The notes under the pieces are model-generated. The model saw only the letters and a list, made by a program, of their open reading frames with translations. It did not search any database and was not told the DNA's origin. A stretch of 64,000 nt of DNA from Marinomonas aquimarina (GTDB lineage: Bacteria; Pseudomonadota; Gammaproteobacteria; Pseudomonadales; Marinomonadaceae), in contig NZ_FLOC01000011.1 in the NCBI RefSeq assembly GCF_900089755.1, positions 1-64,000 on the forward strand, given 5' to 3'. This document shows, piece by piece, positions 17,693 to 27,375 of the stretch. A program made the translations under genes and the position numbers. Each line of letters starts with the position of its first letter. The first letter of the stretch is position 1.

Positions 17693-20600
17693 TTATTCGG
17701 TTTCTGCTGTTTCAGTTAAAGTAGGCTGAGGACCATCATTATCTAACTCATGATCGCCACTTAGCAAGGCTTGGCCACGTTGCTGCGGATAAGCTACGTC
17801 AATCGACACCGCACCACCCTCACGCCAAACACTGATAATGGTATCCATGTTAGCCGCCATCACCGCTCGCTTATCATCCGGCGCTGCAGCAATGACCTGA
17901 AGACCGATATCACGCATGAAGCCCATACAAGTCGATGTTTTCGCCATATCAATTTTGTTGAAGGCTTCGTCAAACATCGCTAACGAGAAACCACCGACAA
18001 TATCGCCATCCATGGTTTCATGTAGACGGTACGTAGTCGACAAGGCTGCGGCAATCGCTAAGTAGAATGGGATCTGGTGCTCACCACCGGAACCGGTTTG
18101 GATACGTTGCGACAGCGTGGTTTTCTTCTCGCCATTCTGATCAAGAATATCGACTTCGAAGTTGTAGAACTTACGGTAATCCGCCAAGTCTTTTTGCTTC
18201 TCATCATCCGTGATCAATTCTTGGATCAAGGCAATGGCTTTGGCGTGCTCTGGGTCACCCGTTTGCTCCGGATCAAACAGACCGCCCACATTGGCTTGAT
18301 CATGCGAGCTAAACTTCGCCACCAAGTCCAAGATGTCTTTCATGTCACCATTCGGATAGAAACGGAACTGGTACACTTCTTGGTTAAATGGGCGACGTTT
18401 AAGGCTGTGGTTCAGCTCTTTGATGATCAGCGCCACTTGATCTAAAGAATCTTTAAGCTTGGACACATAGTCGCTGCGGAACGTCTCTTCCGCTTCACGA
18501 CGCGCCAGCTCAGCACGTTTAGCGTACTTGGCCAGCTCGGTATCACTTAAGACATCGATCTGATGGGTCACATAGTGCTCAAATTCTTCAAACTTAGACT
18601 CTAGGTAATCCAACTGGATATCATCGTCTAAGGTGCTGTTATGGTACTTGGCGTAGTGATCTGCCACTTCTTTACGTACTTTCTGGTCAAACATTTTGAC
18701 CTTTTCCATGGCTTTTTCAGAGCGACTGATGGCTTCTTTGTAGATCGCACCGCCATTGACCATGCTGTTTTCCAAAAGATCGTAACGTTCACTGGCGTAT
18801 TCAGCATTAAACAGCGGATTTGACGTAATACGGGTACGCTCTTCATCCAACGCAGACAAGGCTTCAGACAATTGGTTTTTCTGGGTATTCAAAGAGCCGT
18901 ATTGCTCGGCAATTTGCTGACGCTCACGGTCGAGCTTCTTACGCTCCAGTTCGATGGTCGAAATACGCTCTTTCAATCCTTCAATACGCTCTTGAAGATC
19001 CGTATCGTCACGCTGTTGTAACGCAGCAATTTGCGCTTCCACATCAGCAAGGTCTTGTGCCACACGCGTGTTGGCAACACCGGCATCTTGCAGAGACTGA
19101 GGATCAAACTGATTAGCCGCCATGATGCGAGCCAACATAGAGTCGGCTTGCTCAAGGCGTTGGTCAGTCTTCATGTAATCCATCAACTCGCCGCTTAGCT
19201 GCTGTAGCTGTGCTTCGCGATTCTGACGCATGCCGTCAGTATTAATACCCACCATCATGTGTGGCAAGAAACGGATCGTCGAGATGGTACCCGACAATTT
19301 CAACATGCCGTCGGCGGTCATAGCACTGTCTTCACGCAACAATTCACGCTCGGTTTCAACCGGCTTGATACCGCCTAAGCGACGGTTCAAGTACGCCTGA
19401 GCATGATCATTATTACAACGAATAAAGCGCAGTACTGAGTTATTGTCACCACGGTTCAACCACAAACGGGTTTGCGTGGTATCAATCACTCGACAACCCA
19501 TTAATTGACGACGGTGCGCACGGAAGATACGAATCGCTTCTTCGGCATCATCCGGCTCAACAATCAAGGCTTCACGTTGACTACCTAGGTAACCCTCGAT
19601 GGCATCTTGCCACTTGTGATCGGTTACTTCGGCTAAGTGACTTAACGGTGTCGCTTTAATGTTGGCGTGATCTAACAACTCAATCAAACGCTTCACGTTG
19701 GTTGAAAGTGGCGTCGTACCACCTTGCAAAGACTTAACGTCTGCTTCCAACTGACGACATTCATCTTTTAAGTTCAAGATGTTGCGGTTTAACTGGGTAC
19801 GCTGTTGGAACAAGGCCCCCTTGCCTTCATCCAGCAGGTTATTGATGCTGGATAACAAGCGGCTAACCGCTTTTGCGGAACCTAGGATATTACCGGAACT
19901 GTCAATACTTCCCGCAAGGCTTTGCGCTTCGGTAATCAAGTTACGAATGTCGGCTGACAACACATCTTCAAAGGCTTGTAACGTACCAAGTAGCTGTAGC
20001 ACTTGGTGCGCTTGAATGACCAGTTTACGGTCTTCTTGGCCTTCAAGTGTCAAAAGCTTCTTGTTCTGCTCAAGTTGCTGCAGCTTCAAGCCCACATCCG
20101 AGTGTTCGTACTGCTGCTCTAGTCGAACTAACTGAGTTTGTAACTGTTTCAGCAGGTTCGCTTGGGCGACGATTTCTTCTTCGATCTCGTCTTCACGCTC
20201 TTTGAAGTTTTCGTATTGATCTTGGATTTCGTCTTGCTTGCTACCAAGCTGATCAAAGCGCGCTTCGGTGGCAATCCACTGGTAGTTGACCACGGTTTGC
20301 TCTTGCTGGTGCTTTTTCTCACACTCGCCCTGAATCACTTTCAAATCATCAATTCGCTTAGCCACTTCTTGGGTTTTGGCTTCTAGCTGACGATATTCCA
20401 AAAGCGATTTCTGGTAAGCACCGACCTGCAAAGGCTGCTCGGCCAATACGAAATCCTGTACGAATCGCGTTGGTGAAGCGATTGGCACGAATTTCAGCGC
20501 GTTCTTAAAGTTTTTCAAGAACGAATCGAGGGTAATCAGTTGTTCCGAACTTGGGCTTAGCTCTTCCAAGTAACGGTTCATGTATTGCGTCGCTGAGGCA

Positions 20601-21142
20601 CTGCCTGACTTGATGTAAGGATCAAGACAGACTTTCTTCATAGCTTCGCGCACTTCTTGCCAGGGTTTGGCTTGGTATTGTTTCTCACCTAACACTTCAA
20701 TGAAGTCTTCACGACGTACACCATAGTTCGAGAGAACAAAACGGCCCAATACATCTTCTTCGGGTGAAGCCAAAGACGCCGACAGACACAAGCCGACGGT
20801 CGATTCTTTACCAGTGTTAGAGTCTTCGAACACCAAAGCAAGGTAAGAAATGGCATCCTGACGGGTTTGTACGCCATTCACTTTTTCACTGGCTTGACCA
20901 GAGTCGATCATACCTAGGATGTAGGAACGAATGCTGCGCCCTGACGCTTTACCGTCGTTGGCGCTGGCGTTGTAGTTTAGGTGGCGTTTGCTGGCACCGG
21001 TTAGTACTGTCTGGATCGCATCCAGCAGCGACGACTTACCCGAACCCGTCGGACCAATGATCGCCGTGTTACCGCGAACATTAATTTCTTCTGCGCCCAA
21101 TAGGTACCAGTTTACAAGAACGATTCGATTTAACTTTTTCAT
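17693..21142 (-). CDS. mksB: SMC-like condensin ATPase MksB (JetC/EptC type)
   Basis: A 1149-residue SMC-like ATPase. Walker A is G30-PTGSG-K36-S; the C-terminal head has signature SGGEH at 1018-1022 and Walker B MFDEAF with D1058-E1059. Between them lie two long coiled coils (about 260-430 and 640-930) around a hinge-like region (about 480-620). This is the MukB-like MksB/JetC architecture, somewhat shorter than MukB. MksBEF complexes extrude DNA loops and help chromosome organisation; the homologous JetABC of Wadjet restricts plasmids with the JetD nuclease. It is third in the mksF-mksE-mksB operon, 8 bp after mksE. No JetD is adjacent. Confidence 0.92.
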   Translation of the reverse strand: MKKLNRIVLVNWYLLGAEEINVRGNTAIIGPTGSGKSSLLDAIQTVLTGASKRHLNYNASANDGKASGRSIRSYILGMIDSGQASEKVNGVQTRQDAISYLALVFEDSNTGKESTVGLCLSASLASPEEDVLGRFVLSNYGVRREDFIEVLGEKQYQAKPWQEVREAMKKVCLDPYIKSGSASATQYMNRYLEELSPSSEQLITLDSFLKNFKNALKFVPIASPTRFVQDFVLAEQPLQVGAYQKSLLEYRQLEAKTQEVAKRIDDLKVIQGECEKKHQQEQTVVNYQWIATEARFDQLGSKQDEIQDQYENFKEREDEIEEEIVAQANLLKQLQTQLVRLEQQYEHSDVGLKLQQLEQNKKLLTLEGQEDRKLVIQAHQVLQLLGTLQAFEDVLSADIRNLITEAQSLAGSIDSSGNILGSAKAVSRLLSSINNLLDEGKGALFQQRTQLNRNILNLKDECRQLEADVKSLQGGTTPLSTNVKRLIELLDHANIKATPLSHLAEVTDHKWQDAIEGYLGSQREALIVEPDDAEEAIRIFRAHRRQLMGCRVIDTTQTRLWLNRGDNNSVLRFIRCNNDHAQAYLNRRLGGIKPVETERELLREDSAMTADGMLKLSGTISTIRFLPHMMVGINTDGMRQNREAQLQQLSGELMDYMKTDQRLEQADSMLARIMAANQFDPQSLQDAGVANTRVAQDLADVEAQIAALQQRDDTDLQERIEGLKERISTIELERKKLDRERQQIAEQYGSLNTQKNQLSEALSALDEERTRITSNPLFNAEYASERYDLLENSMVNGGAIYKEAISRSEKAMEKVKMFDQKVRKEVADHYAKYHNSTLDDDIQLDYLESKFEEFEHYVTHQIDVLSDTELAKYAKRAELARREAEETFRSDYVSKLKDSLDQVALIIKELNHSLKRRPFNQEVYQFRFYPNGDMKDILDLVAKFSSHDQANVGGLFDPEQTGDPEHAKAIALIQELITDDEKQKDLADYRKFYNFEVDILDQNGEKKTTLSQRIQTGSGGEHQIPFYLAIAAALSTTYRLHETMDGDIVGGFSLAMFDEAFNKIDMAKTSTCMGFMRDIGLQVIAAAPDDKRAVMAANMDTIISVWREGGAVSIDVAYPQQRGQALLSGDHELDNDGPQPTLTETAETE

Positions 21143-21150
21143 GCAATTTC

Positions 21151-21846
21151 CTATTGTGCCGCTTCTTCTTGCGTTTCTACCTCAGGCTCAGCCGATGTTT
21201 GGCTGCCATTGTCCGCTGTCTGCGCTCCCTGCTCGATTTGCTCATCGATGACTTCGTCTTCGTCCGGATCCGAGCCGTTGAACGATTCTAGCTGACGCAA
21301 GTAAGCTTCGGTCACAATCAAGCGCACCACTGGCGTAATGTTGATCATGATGTTCTTAGCATCTTCGTCGTAGGCTTTACCACGAATGATGACACCTTGC
21401 TTACTGAACAAGGTTAAGATGTCTTTGAAACGGGTTTCGGTTGGGATTTCACGTTTTACCAGCTGCACATAACGCTCAAGAATCGCCACACTATTGGTGG
21501 CAACAAAGCCATTATCGATCTCGAAGTTTTCTACTTTTTCTTCGTAGATCTGACGTAATACCAACAGGAACAGTGTTTCATCGGTTTTCAAACGCACGAA
21601 CGCTTCGCGCTCAACCGGTAGCACCCCCGCTAAACGCTCGTTTTCATTGACGTACAATTTCATGCCCAGCGCATCGAACAAGTTACTAAAGTACTGCTGG
21701 TACATTTCCACCAACAGATAGTGACGGCGCTGGCCGTGTTTGAAGGCGCTGACAAATTGGTTGGCAAGCACATAGTTCGCAGTCTGCTGAAACTCTTGTG
21801 GGTCTTTACCGGACTCTTCTACGACCCTTTTTAATTCTCTAAGCAT
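21151..21846 (-). CDS. mksE: Condensin subunit MksE (JetB type)
   Basis: A 231-residue KITE (winged-helix) subunit of the MksBEF complex, DUF4194-like. The folded part spans about 1-190; the last 40 residues are very acidic and Gln/Glu-rich and probably disordered. Its start overlaps the end of mksF by 8 bp and its stop is 8 bp before mksB, so the three are translated as a unit. Identification rests on context and the domain pattern rather than on catalytic residues. Confidence 0.87.
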   Translation of the reverse strand: MLRELKRVVEESGKDPQEFQQTANYVLANQFVSAFKHGQRRHYLLVEMYQQYFSNLFDALGMKLYVNENERLAGVLPVEREAFVRLKTDETLFLLVLRQIYEEKVENFEIDNGFVATNSVAILERYVQLVKREIPTETRFKDILTLFSKQGVIIRGKAYDEDAKNIMINITPVVRLIVTEAYLRQLESFNGSDPDEDEVIDEQIEQGAQTADNGSQTSAEPEVETQEEAAQ

Positions 21847-23236
21847 GAGATTTGCTCCTGCGCACTACATTAAACTCTCGACATTCGACGAATTCGCGAA
21901 CATTGATATATTGATCAGTGAAAATAACATCAAACGACTTCTCAATGCGTTTAGCATTGACACCCAAAGAACCCACGTAACGAAGGTGGTCGAAGCAAAC
22001 AAAGTCTTCCACGGATTCGATGGTGAAGTCGAGAATGTGCATGGCGGACTTATCCGACAATTGACGATCCAAATAGCTTTGCAGCTTGGCCACACTCACC
22101 TGACGCGCTTCGTGGAAACGACGCTGGCGATCGCGGAAGGCAATCGCCGCTTGCGACACTTCCGCTTGCGTAATCACGCGTGGCGGCGGTGGATCACGGC
22201 GTTTTGCTGGCTGGGCACAAGATTCCACCCCAACCGCTTTGACGCTGACCATGTTTTTCAACGTCGGCAAGTTATCAAACTGCGCCACATCGGCAATGAT
22301 GCCGGCCACCTTGTTCGCCAAGCCAGGACGGGAAGAGTCCATGTAGCGTGCGGTATCCGCGGCACGTTTCTCTAGGCGGTAACGGTATTCATCAATACGA
22401 TCCAAACGCTGATCAATGGTGGTAAAGGTTTGGATAATATCGCGACAGTCTTTCTCGACCGCGGCCAAGGCCTGATCCACTGAAATGAGCTGCTGATCCG
22501 CATAACATTGGGCGATGTTGCCCATCAGGTTAGGCTCCGCCAAGAAGCCTTGGGTCAATTCAAGAATCTGACGACGAAAACGAAACGGGTTATTACTGGT
22601 CTTGATGGTTTTGTAGTCGGCAATCAAAATGCCTTCCACAAATAAATCGAAGAAGCCAGCAACGATTTCTTTTGGCTCACGTTTGCTAAATAGATCGCGT
22701 TGCAGGCTTCGAATACCTAACAGGATTTGGTTCAGGTGTGCCGAAAAGTCACGGGCTGCTTCCGCCGTTTGACTGAGCGTCACGCCACGTTCTTGTGGGT
22801 GATTGGCAACCGATTCAAGGTTACTCAAAATACTCAAAACGGTCGCACCATAGTTGCGCTTACCATGGCGGCTAATTTCCACCAAAGAGCGTAACAGCAT
22901 CGATACCTGTGGCGACATCAGCACACTGACTCGATACAGCTCTTGTTCTTCGATCAACCATCCTGTGTTGACCAAGCGGTGGTAAATACGCAAAGCGTAC
23001 TCGTGAATCGTTTTAGGCGAGTCGAAGCCGTCTTTTAAATCATCGTGCCACGCCAGCGTGTCCAGCTTATGCAGCGAGTCTTCGATCGCTTCAATGATGG
23101 CAGATTTTTCTTTTATCGGGTCTTCCGCATGGTCGTAAAACACATCCGAAAGGTCGAATAACACGGCTTCTATCAGTGCTTTGTTGGAGCCCGATAGAGC
23201 TTGAAAGATCTCATCGGGCAAATGGGTGAATAGCAT
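21839..23236 (-). CDS. mksF: Condensin kleisin subunit MksF (JetA type)
   Basis: A 465-residue kleisin-type protein of the MksF/JetA family. It starts with the family-like MLFTHLPDEIFQALSG, has a winged-helix-type N-terminal domain, a helical middle with R/Y-rich TIDQRLDRIDEYRYRLEKRA, and a basic proline patch (AKRRDPPPPRV) at about 345-355 that is probably a linker. Kleisins bridge the two SMC heads. It is the first mks gene, 44 bp downstream of the CbiX-like gene. Confidence 0.87.
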   Translation of the reverse strand: MLFTHLPDEIFQALSGSNKALIEAVLFDLSDVFYDHAEDPIKEKSAIIEAIEDSLHKLDTLAWHDDLKDGFDSPKTIHEYALRIYHRLVNTGWLIEEQELYRVSVLMSPQVSMLLRSLVEISRHGKRNYGATVLSILSNLESVANHPQERGVTLSQTAEAARDFSAHLNQILLGIRSLQRDLFSKREPKEIVAGFFDLFVEGILIADYKTIKTSNNPFRFRRQILELTQGFLAEPNLMGNIAQCYADQQLISVDQALAAVEKDCRDIIQTFTTIDQRLDRIDEYRYRLEKRAADTARYMDSSRPGLANKVAGIIADVAQFDNLPTLKNMVSVKAVGVESCAQPAKRRDPPPPRVITQAEVSQAAIAFRDRQRRFHEARQVSVAKLQSYLDRQLSDKSAMHILDFTIESVEDFVCFDHLRYVGSLGVNAKRIEKSFDVIFTDQYINVREFVECREFNVVRRSKSHA

Positions 23237-23280
23237 TCAGAACCAATCCATTCTTTATATTTAAGCTGACTTAATTCAAA

Positions 23281-23658
23281 TCACTCTGACGTCAGCTTAG
23301 AAATTATCGCTTTCTCCATGGCAGCGACAACAACGGGGTCATCACCAATTGGGTCCAGGAGCGTCAAAGTACGTTGCTCAGTATTCAATTGTTCTAACTG
23401 CTTAGGTACATCCACTCGCAGGTGACGACCTTGTGCAAAAAACAAAGGGTACACCGCAATGTTGGCAGTCTCTGCGGGAAGTTGCTGCAATACGTCTTCT
23501 ATCGACGGCGTGCACAATTCCATGTAAGCCAACGTTACCTTATCTTCAGATACGACACCAGTGACCCTTGCCAATAACTGCTCGAAAGGCACTTTCCAAC
23601 GGGGATCACTGCTGCCATGGGCTAACATAATAATATGGTCATAATGCTCTAGATGCAT
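23281..23658 (-). CDS. CbiX-type sirohydrochlorin chelatase-like protein
   Basis: A 125-residue short CbiX/SirB-type protein. It has the metal-site motif AHGSSDPRW near residue 13 and a second conserved GRHLRVDVP near 77. Single-domain CbiX proteins insert Co or Fe into sirohydrochlorin for cobalamin or siroheme. No other tetrapyrrole gene of that branch is adjacent (hemH is 3 kb away in a separate operon). It sits 44 bp upstream of mksF on the same strand and may share its promoter. The metal cannot be told from sequence. Confidence 0.8.
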   Translation of the reverse strand: MHLEHYDHIIMLAHGSSDPRWKVPFEQLLARVTGVVSEDKVTLAYMELCTPSIEDVLQQLPAETANIAVYPLFFAQGRHLRVDVPKQLEQLNTEQRTLTLLDPIGDDPVVVAAMEKAIISKLTSE

Positions 23659-23814
23659 GGGTCTACCTTATATAACTAGGAGGGTATTTTAGCGATTTAC
23701 CCTTTTAAAAAGAAGGGATTACCGACTTTAAGGTCGATATTAGGGAGTAACTTCTTGATCTATTTTTGAAATTTTGTCGTAAACTTAAAAAACCTTCACG
23801 TTTAGGAGTCGGAT

Positions 23815-24681
23815 ATGAAAGTTTTAGTGACAGGAGCCAACGGCTTTATTGCAAGCAACCTTTATCCAATGTTGACCGCCGCGGGGCACGAAACCTACGC
23901 TTTAGTACACAAACACCAGAACTCCATTCCTCGATACGTGCAAACCCTGCACTTGGATGACCTAGGCCAACACTTTTTTGATGTGGTGGTGAATCTTGCA
24001 GGGGCCAATATCGCTGCCAAGCGTTGGACAGCTAAGCGCCAGCAGGAACTGTTCGACAGTCGAGTACAGTTTACCCGTAAGCTATTTGAAGCCCTCAAAC
24101 ACAAACCTGGGGCGTTATTGAACGCCTCTGCAGTGGGCTACTATGGTTTTGACGACTACAAAACCTTTCTCGAAGACACACCACCAAACAGTGGTTTCAC
24201 CCATCATCTGTGTTCGGCTTGGGAACAGGAAGCTCACCATTTTGAAGAGGCAGGCGTACGAACGGTTATTTTCCGTCTCGGGGTGGTGTTAGGCCATGGT
24301 GGTGCACTGGCAAAAATGGAGTGGCCTTTCAAACTAGGCCTAGGCGGCAAGATTGGCAACGGCAAGCAGTTTTTCCCTTGGATTCACATTCATGACGTGT
24401 GCCGCTTTCTGCTCGATGCCATGGAACATTCCGAATATCAAGGCACCTACAACTTGGTCGCACCGCAAGCCATCACTCAAGCCGATTTTGCCAAAGCTTA
24501 TGGTCGGGCTTTAAACCGTCCAACGGTTTTGCCAACCCCTGCGTTTGTATTGGAAAAAGCGCTCGGCGATATGGGCAGCTTGCTCACCAAAGGCCAGCAT
24601 GTGGTTCCACAGGCATTGATGGATCAAAAGTTTGACTTTGAATATCGTAGCATCGATGAGGCTTTGCAAAGCCTCGCTTAG
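23815..24681 (+). CDS. TIGR01777/YfcH-like NAD(P)-dependent epimerase
   Basis: A 288-residue extended short-chain dehydrogenase with an N-terminal TGANGFIAS nucleotide-binding loop (residues 6-14) and the family features NLAGANIAAKRW, SAVGYYG and FPWIHIHDV. It aligns over its length with E. coli YfcH. The C-terminal part is the DUF1731-like segment common to this family. Substrate unknown. ATG 23815 follows an AGGAGTCGG ribosome site. It is a single gene, convergent with the zinc-ribbon gene. Confidence 0.87.
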   Translation: MKVLVTGANGFIASNLYPMLTAAGHETYALVHKHQNSIPRYVQTLHLDDLGQHFFDVVVNLAGANIAAKRWTAKRQQELFDSRVQFTRKLFEALKHKPGALLNASAVGYYGFDDYKTFLEDTPPNSGFTHHLCSAWEQEAHHFEEAGVRTVIFRLGVVLGHGGALAKMEWPFKLGLGGKIGNGKQFFPWIHIHDVCRFLLDAMEHSEYQGTYNLVAPQAITQADFAKAYGRALNRPTVLPTPAFVLEKALGDMGSLLTKGQHVVPQALMDQKFDFEYRSIDEALQSLA

Positions 24682-24719
24682 AGCCTTAGCTCAAGTTTGG
24701 CAAGTGAATGCTCACCTGA

Positions 24720-25238
24720 TCAACGCAACTTCCTTGGCACCGGGCAACCTCTGTCGTCTGCCAAGGTGTGCTTGCACTCAGGGTATTTGATACAGCCCCA
24801 AAAATAGTCCTTTGGGCCCTTTTTACGGACTAAGTAGTGGCCGCAGGCACGACAGGGATATTTACGTGACGATGAGGGTTCGCCATTGAAGTCTTCTAGG
24901 GTTAGCTTACATTCAGGATAGTTACTGCAGCCCCAAAAGGTGTTGTCTTTATGACTTTTCTTACGCAGCTGGCCACCGCACAGCGGGCAAAAATATTTCT
25001 TCGCCCGCACCGGACGACCGTCTTCATCATTGGCGCTGTAATCGCAGCTTGGGTAGTTTTCACAGCCCCAAAAGCTACCATTTTTGCCTTTTTTCAGCTG
25101 TAAAACACCGTGACACTTCGGACACCGATAGCGCTTACTCGGGGCCCCTATGTACCCAGATGAATCTTGACTTAAAAACTCTTGTTCCCAAGCATCTACT
25201 TTTGCCGGTTTCGAGTCTTTTTGATCATCACGGCTCAA
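24720..25238 (-). CDS. Triple topoisomerase-type C4 zinc-ribbon protein (YrdD-like)
   Basis: A 172-residue protein made of three repeats of the C-terminal C4 zinc ribbon of type IA topoisomerase: CPKC...FWGCENYPSC (about 39-65), CPLC...FWGCSNYPEC (about 84-110) and CRAC...FWGCIKYPEC (about 128-154). No topoisomerase catalytic domain is present, so it is a stand-alone nucleic-acid-binding protein like E. coli YrdD. It begins 6 bp after the repeat-rich exported protein and ends the hemH operon. Confidence 0.88.
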   Translation of the reverse strand: MSRDDQKDSKPAKVDAWEQEFLSQDSSGYIGAPSKRYRCPKCHGVLQLKKGKNGSFWGCENYPSCDYSANDEDGRPVRAKKYFCPLCGGQLRKKSHKDNTFWGCSNYPECKLTLEDFNGEPSSSRKYPCRACGHYLVRKKGPKDYFWGCIKYPECKHTLADDRGCPVPRKLR

Positions 25239-25244
25239 ACAGCC

Positions 25245-25637
25245 TTACTCCGCTTTGCAATTGAGCTTGTCATTGTTATCACAAGCGTTGTTGTTAACGT
25301 ACTCTTTGACCTTATGAGCACCACTGCGAGCCGCTTCAGCGGTAGCATTGCCCACTTCTTTGGTCTTCTTCCAAGCCTGACTGTTCGATATGTCTTGCCC
25401 AACTTCTTTGGAACGGTCCGCTGCATCACCTGCCACTTCTCGTGTGCGATCCGCTACATCAACAGCGACTTCACGGGTACGATCGGCAACATTTGCCGCC
25501 ACTTCACGGGTTTTCTCCACAGCATTGGACGCGGTTTGCTGAATACTCTGCCAAGCACTGGTCTCCTGTGCATGAACAGATACCAAGGCACTTGAAAACA
25601 TTAGCGCTGTTACAGCCAGCATTTTTTTAATAGACAT
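25245..25637 (-). CDS. Exported LEA/apolipophorin-like repeat protein
   Basis: A 130-residue protein with a signal peptide (cleavage probably after SVHA, residue 23) and a mature part dominated by degenerate 11-residue repeats of the type VADRTREVAxD (about 40-85). Such repeats form amphipathic helices, as in LEA-type stress proteins. The C-terminus has two Cys (ACDNNDKLNC) that could form a disulfide. ATG 25637 overlaps the TGA of the upstream HAD gene by one base (TGATG), so it is coupled; an adjacent GTG at 25640 is the alternative. Function unknown; periplasmic stress protection is a guess. Confidence 0.72.
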   Translation of the reverse strand: MSIKKMLAVTALMFSSALVSVHAQETSAWQSIQQTASNAVEKTREVAANVADRTREVAVDVADRTREVAGDAADRSKEVGQDISNSQAWKKTKEVGNATAEAARSGAHKVKEYVNNNACDNNDKLNCKAE

Positions 25638-26368
25638 CACTTAATTTCACCACTTAACTGGAAATTTGCACGAATCCACTGCTCAACTGTCTCAGCCGAG
25701 GCAACCGTTGGAATCATCGGATAATTTGCCAATTCAGCGTCAGTCACCTGCTCATGACTCCAGGTCGTGTGGTACGGCACATGCAATGCGTGGGCACCAG
25801 CATCGAGAACTGGCAGCACATCAGAGCGCATGGAGTTACCAATCATCAGCACTTCGCTAGGGTTAAGTTGCAAACTCTCAAAGACTTTGTGGTAGTTCTC
25901 GGCTTTCTTGTTGCTCACCACTTCATACCAATCAAAGTACTCATTTAAACCCGAGCGTGCCAACTTACCTTCCTGATCTAGGAGGTCTCCTTTGGTAATC
26001 ACCATCAATCGGCACTTCCCCTGCAGGGATTGCAGCAAAGGTTCAATGCCTGGCAACAGCTGAATCGGCGCCGCCAACATTTGTTTGGCTAATTGGATGA
26101 TCTCATGAATTTCGTAGCCTGTAATACGCCCTTCTGTAAGCATTATGGCGGATTCAATGAGAGACAGTGTAAATCCTTTAACGCCATAGCCAAAATTTGA
26201 CAAGTTGTCGATTTGCACCTCATTGAGGCGCTCAAGGATGTATTCGCGGGAATGGTAAGTTTCCAGCATTTCCACAAAGTACTGCTGGGTACTTAGGAAC
26301 ACATCTTCGTTGCGCCAAAGGGTGTCATCTGCGTCAAACGCAATGGTGGTCAGGATAGGTTTTTGCAA
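25637..26368 (-). CDS. HAD-superfamily hydrolase
   Basis: A 243-residue phosphatase-like protein. Motif I D12-A-D14-D-T-L-W, motif II ITKG (about 124), and motif III/IV in KKAENYHK and MIGNSMRSDVLP are intact. The helical cap between residues 25 and 105 puts it near the YjjG/phosphoglycolate-phosphatase group; the substrate is not predictable. It starts one base before the hemH stop region and is coupled to the exported repeat protein downstream. Confidence 0.87.
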   Translation of the reverse strand: MQKPILTTIAFDADDTLWRNEDVFLSTQQYFVEMLETYHSREYILERLNEVQIDNLSNFGYGVKGFTLSLIESAIMLTEGRITGYEIHEIIQLAKQMLAAPIQLLPGIEPLLQSLQGKCRLMVITKGDLLDQEGKLARSGLNEYFDWYEVVSNKKAENYHKVFESLQLNPSEVLMIGNSMRSDVLPVLDAGAHALHVPYHTTWSHEQVTDAELANYPMIPTVASAETVEQWIRANFQLSGEIK

Positions 26369-26369
26369 A

Positions 26370-27365
26370 TCAATTCATCCAGTGTTGTGTATTCTCTAAA
26401 ACAAGTTGCTTGTATAAGTTTACATGATCAGGTGAGTCATTTAACGCTGGGATGTAATCAAACTGCTCCCCCCCCGCACCTTCAAATTCTTCACGCAGTT
26501 GCATATCGATCTCTTCCAATGTCTCAATACAATCGATAGCAAACGCCGGACTGATCATGTTCAGTGCTTTAATACCCTTGCCTGGCATCGCCCGAATGGT
26601 TTCATCGGCATAAGGCTTAAGCCACTCTTCGCGACCAAATCGGGACTGGTAAGCATGGGTATATTCGTCTTCAGTTAGACCTAATTGCTTCACTACTGCC
26701 GCGGTGGTTGCTTCACAGCGTCGCTGGTAAGGGTCGCCTTCGCGAACATAGCGTTTCGGTACACCGTGGTATGAGAACATCAAATGGCGCTTACCGCCCT
26801 GCTTCTGCCAATGCTCTTCAATCGACTTAACTAGGGCATCGATGTAAACTGGGTGATCGGCGTAATCTTGCATCAAGTTCAGTGCAGGCCAGTGCGGGCA
26901 ACGTTTTAGAGAAGCCATCAAGCGATCATACGCCGCTGCGGTGGTAGAGCGAGAAAATTGCGGATACATGGGCAATACAAAGATCTGCTCAACCTTATTC
27001 TCACGAAAGACTTTGGCCGCTTCTTCCACACTTGGTTTGCCATAGGTCATGGCCATCGTCACCACAAAACGCTTGCCGTCTTGATTCAGGGCTTGATCCA
27101 CTTTCTTGGTTAAGCGCTGTCCGAGCACCAACAGTGGCGAGCCCTCGTCCATCCACACTTCTTGATACACCTTGGCAACTTTTTTCGGGCGCACATTAAG
27201 AATGACGCCGTTTAAAATAGGCTTCCAGATAAGTGGGTTAACATCCACAACACGTGGATCGGAAAGAAATTCTTTTAGGTATTTTTTGACGGCAGCAGGA
27301 GTCGGTGCTTCAGGTGTACCAAGGTTCATTAAAAGAACCCCGATCAAACTGTTGTTCTGATTCAT
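26370..27365 (-). CDS. hemH: Ferrochelatase HemH
   Basis: A 331-residue enzyme inserting Fe2+ into protoporphyrin IX, the last step of protoheme synthesis. Family landmarks: LLMNLGTPEAPTP at the N-terminus, FLSDPRVVD, the catalytic-His motif FSYHGVPKRY and the Glu-rich ISPAFAIDCIETLEEI. ATG 27365 is preferred over ATG 27371 and a TTG at 27392 because it leaves the canonical N-terminus with AACGGA upstream. It lies 10 bp after the permease gene, in a five-gene minus-strand operon. Confidence 0.95.
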   Translation of the reverse strand: MNQNNSLIGVLLMNLGTPEAPTPAAVKKYLKEFLSDPRVVDVNPLIWKPILNGVILNVRPKKVAKVYQEVWMDEGSPLLVLGQRLTKKVDQALNQDGKRFVVTMAMTYGKPSVEEAAKVFRENKVEQIFVLPMYPQFSRSTTAAAYDRLMASLKRCPHWPALNLMQDYADHPVYIDALVKSIEEHWQKQGGKRHLMFSYHGVPKRYVREGDPYQRRCEATTAAVVKQLGLTEDEYTHAYQSRFGREEWLKPYADETIRAMPGKGIKALNMISPAFAIDCIETLEEIDMQLREEFEGAGGEQFDYIPALNDSPDHVNLYKQLVLENTQHWMN

Positions 27366-27375
27366 AGTCATTCCG

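Noticed and set aside
17693-21142. MukB
   Set aside because: Length, the neighbours mksE/mksF and the DUF4194/JetA-type partners fit MksB; the mukF-mukE-mukB order with smtA is absent.
17693-23236. Complete Wadjet plasmid-defence system
   Set aside because: No JetD nuclease gene adjoins the three subunits, so defence is not claimed.
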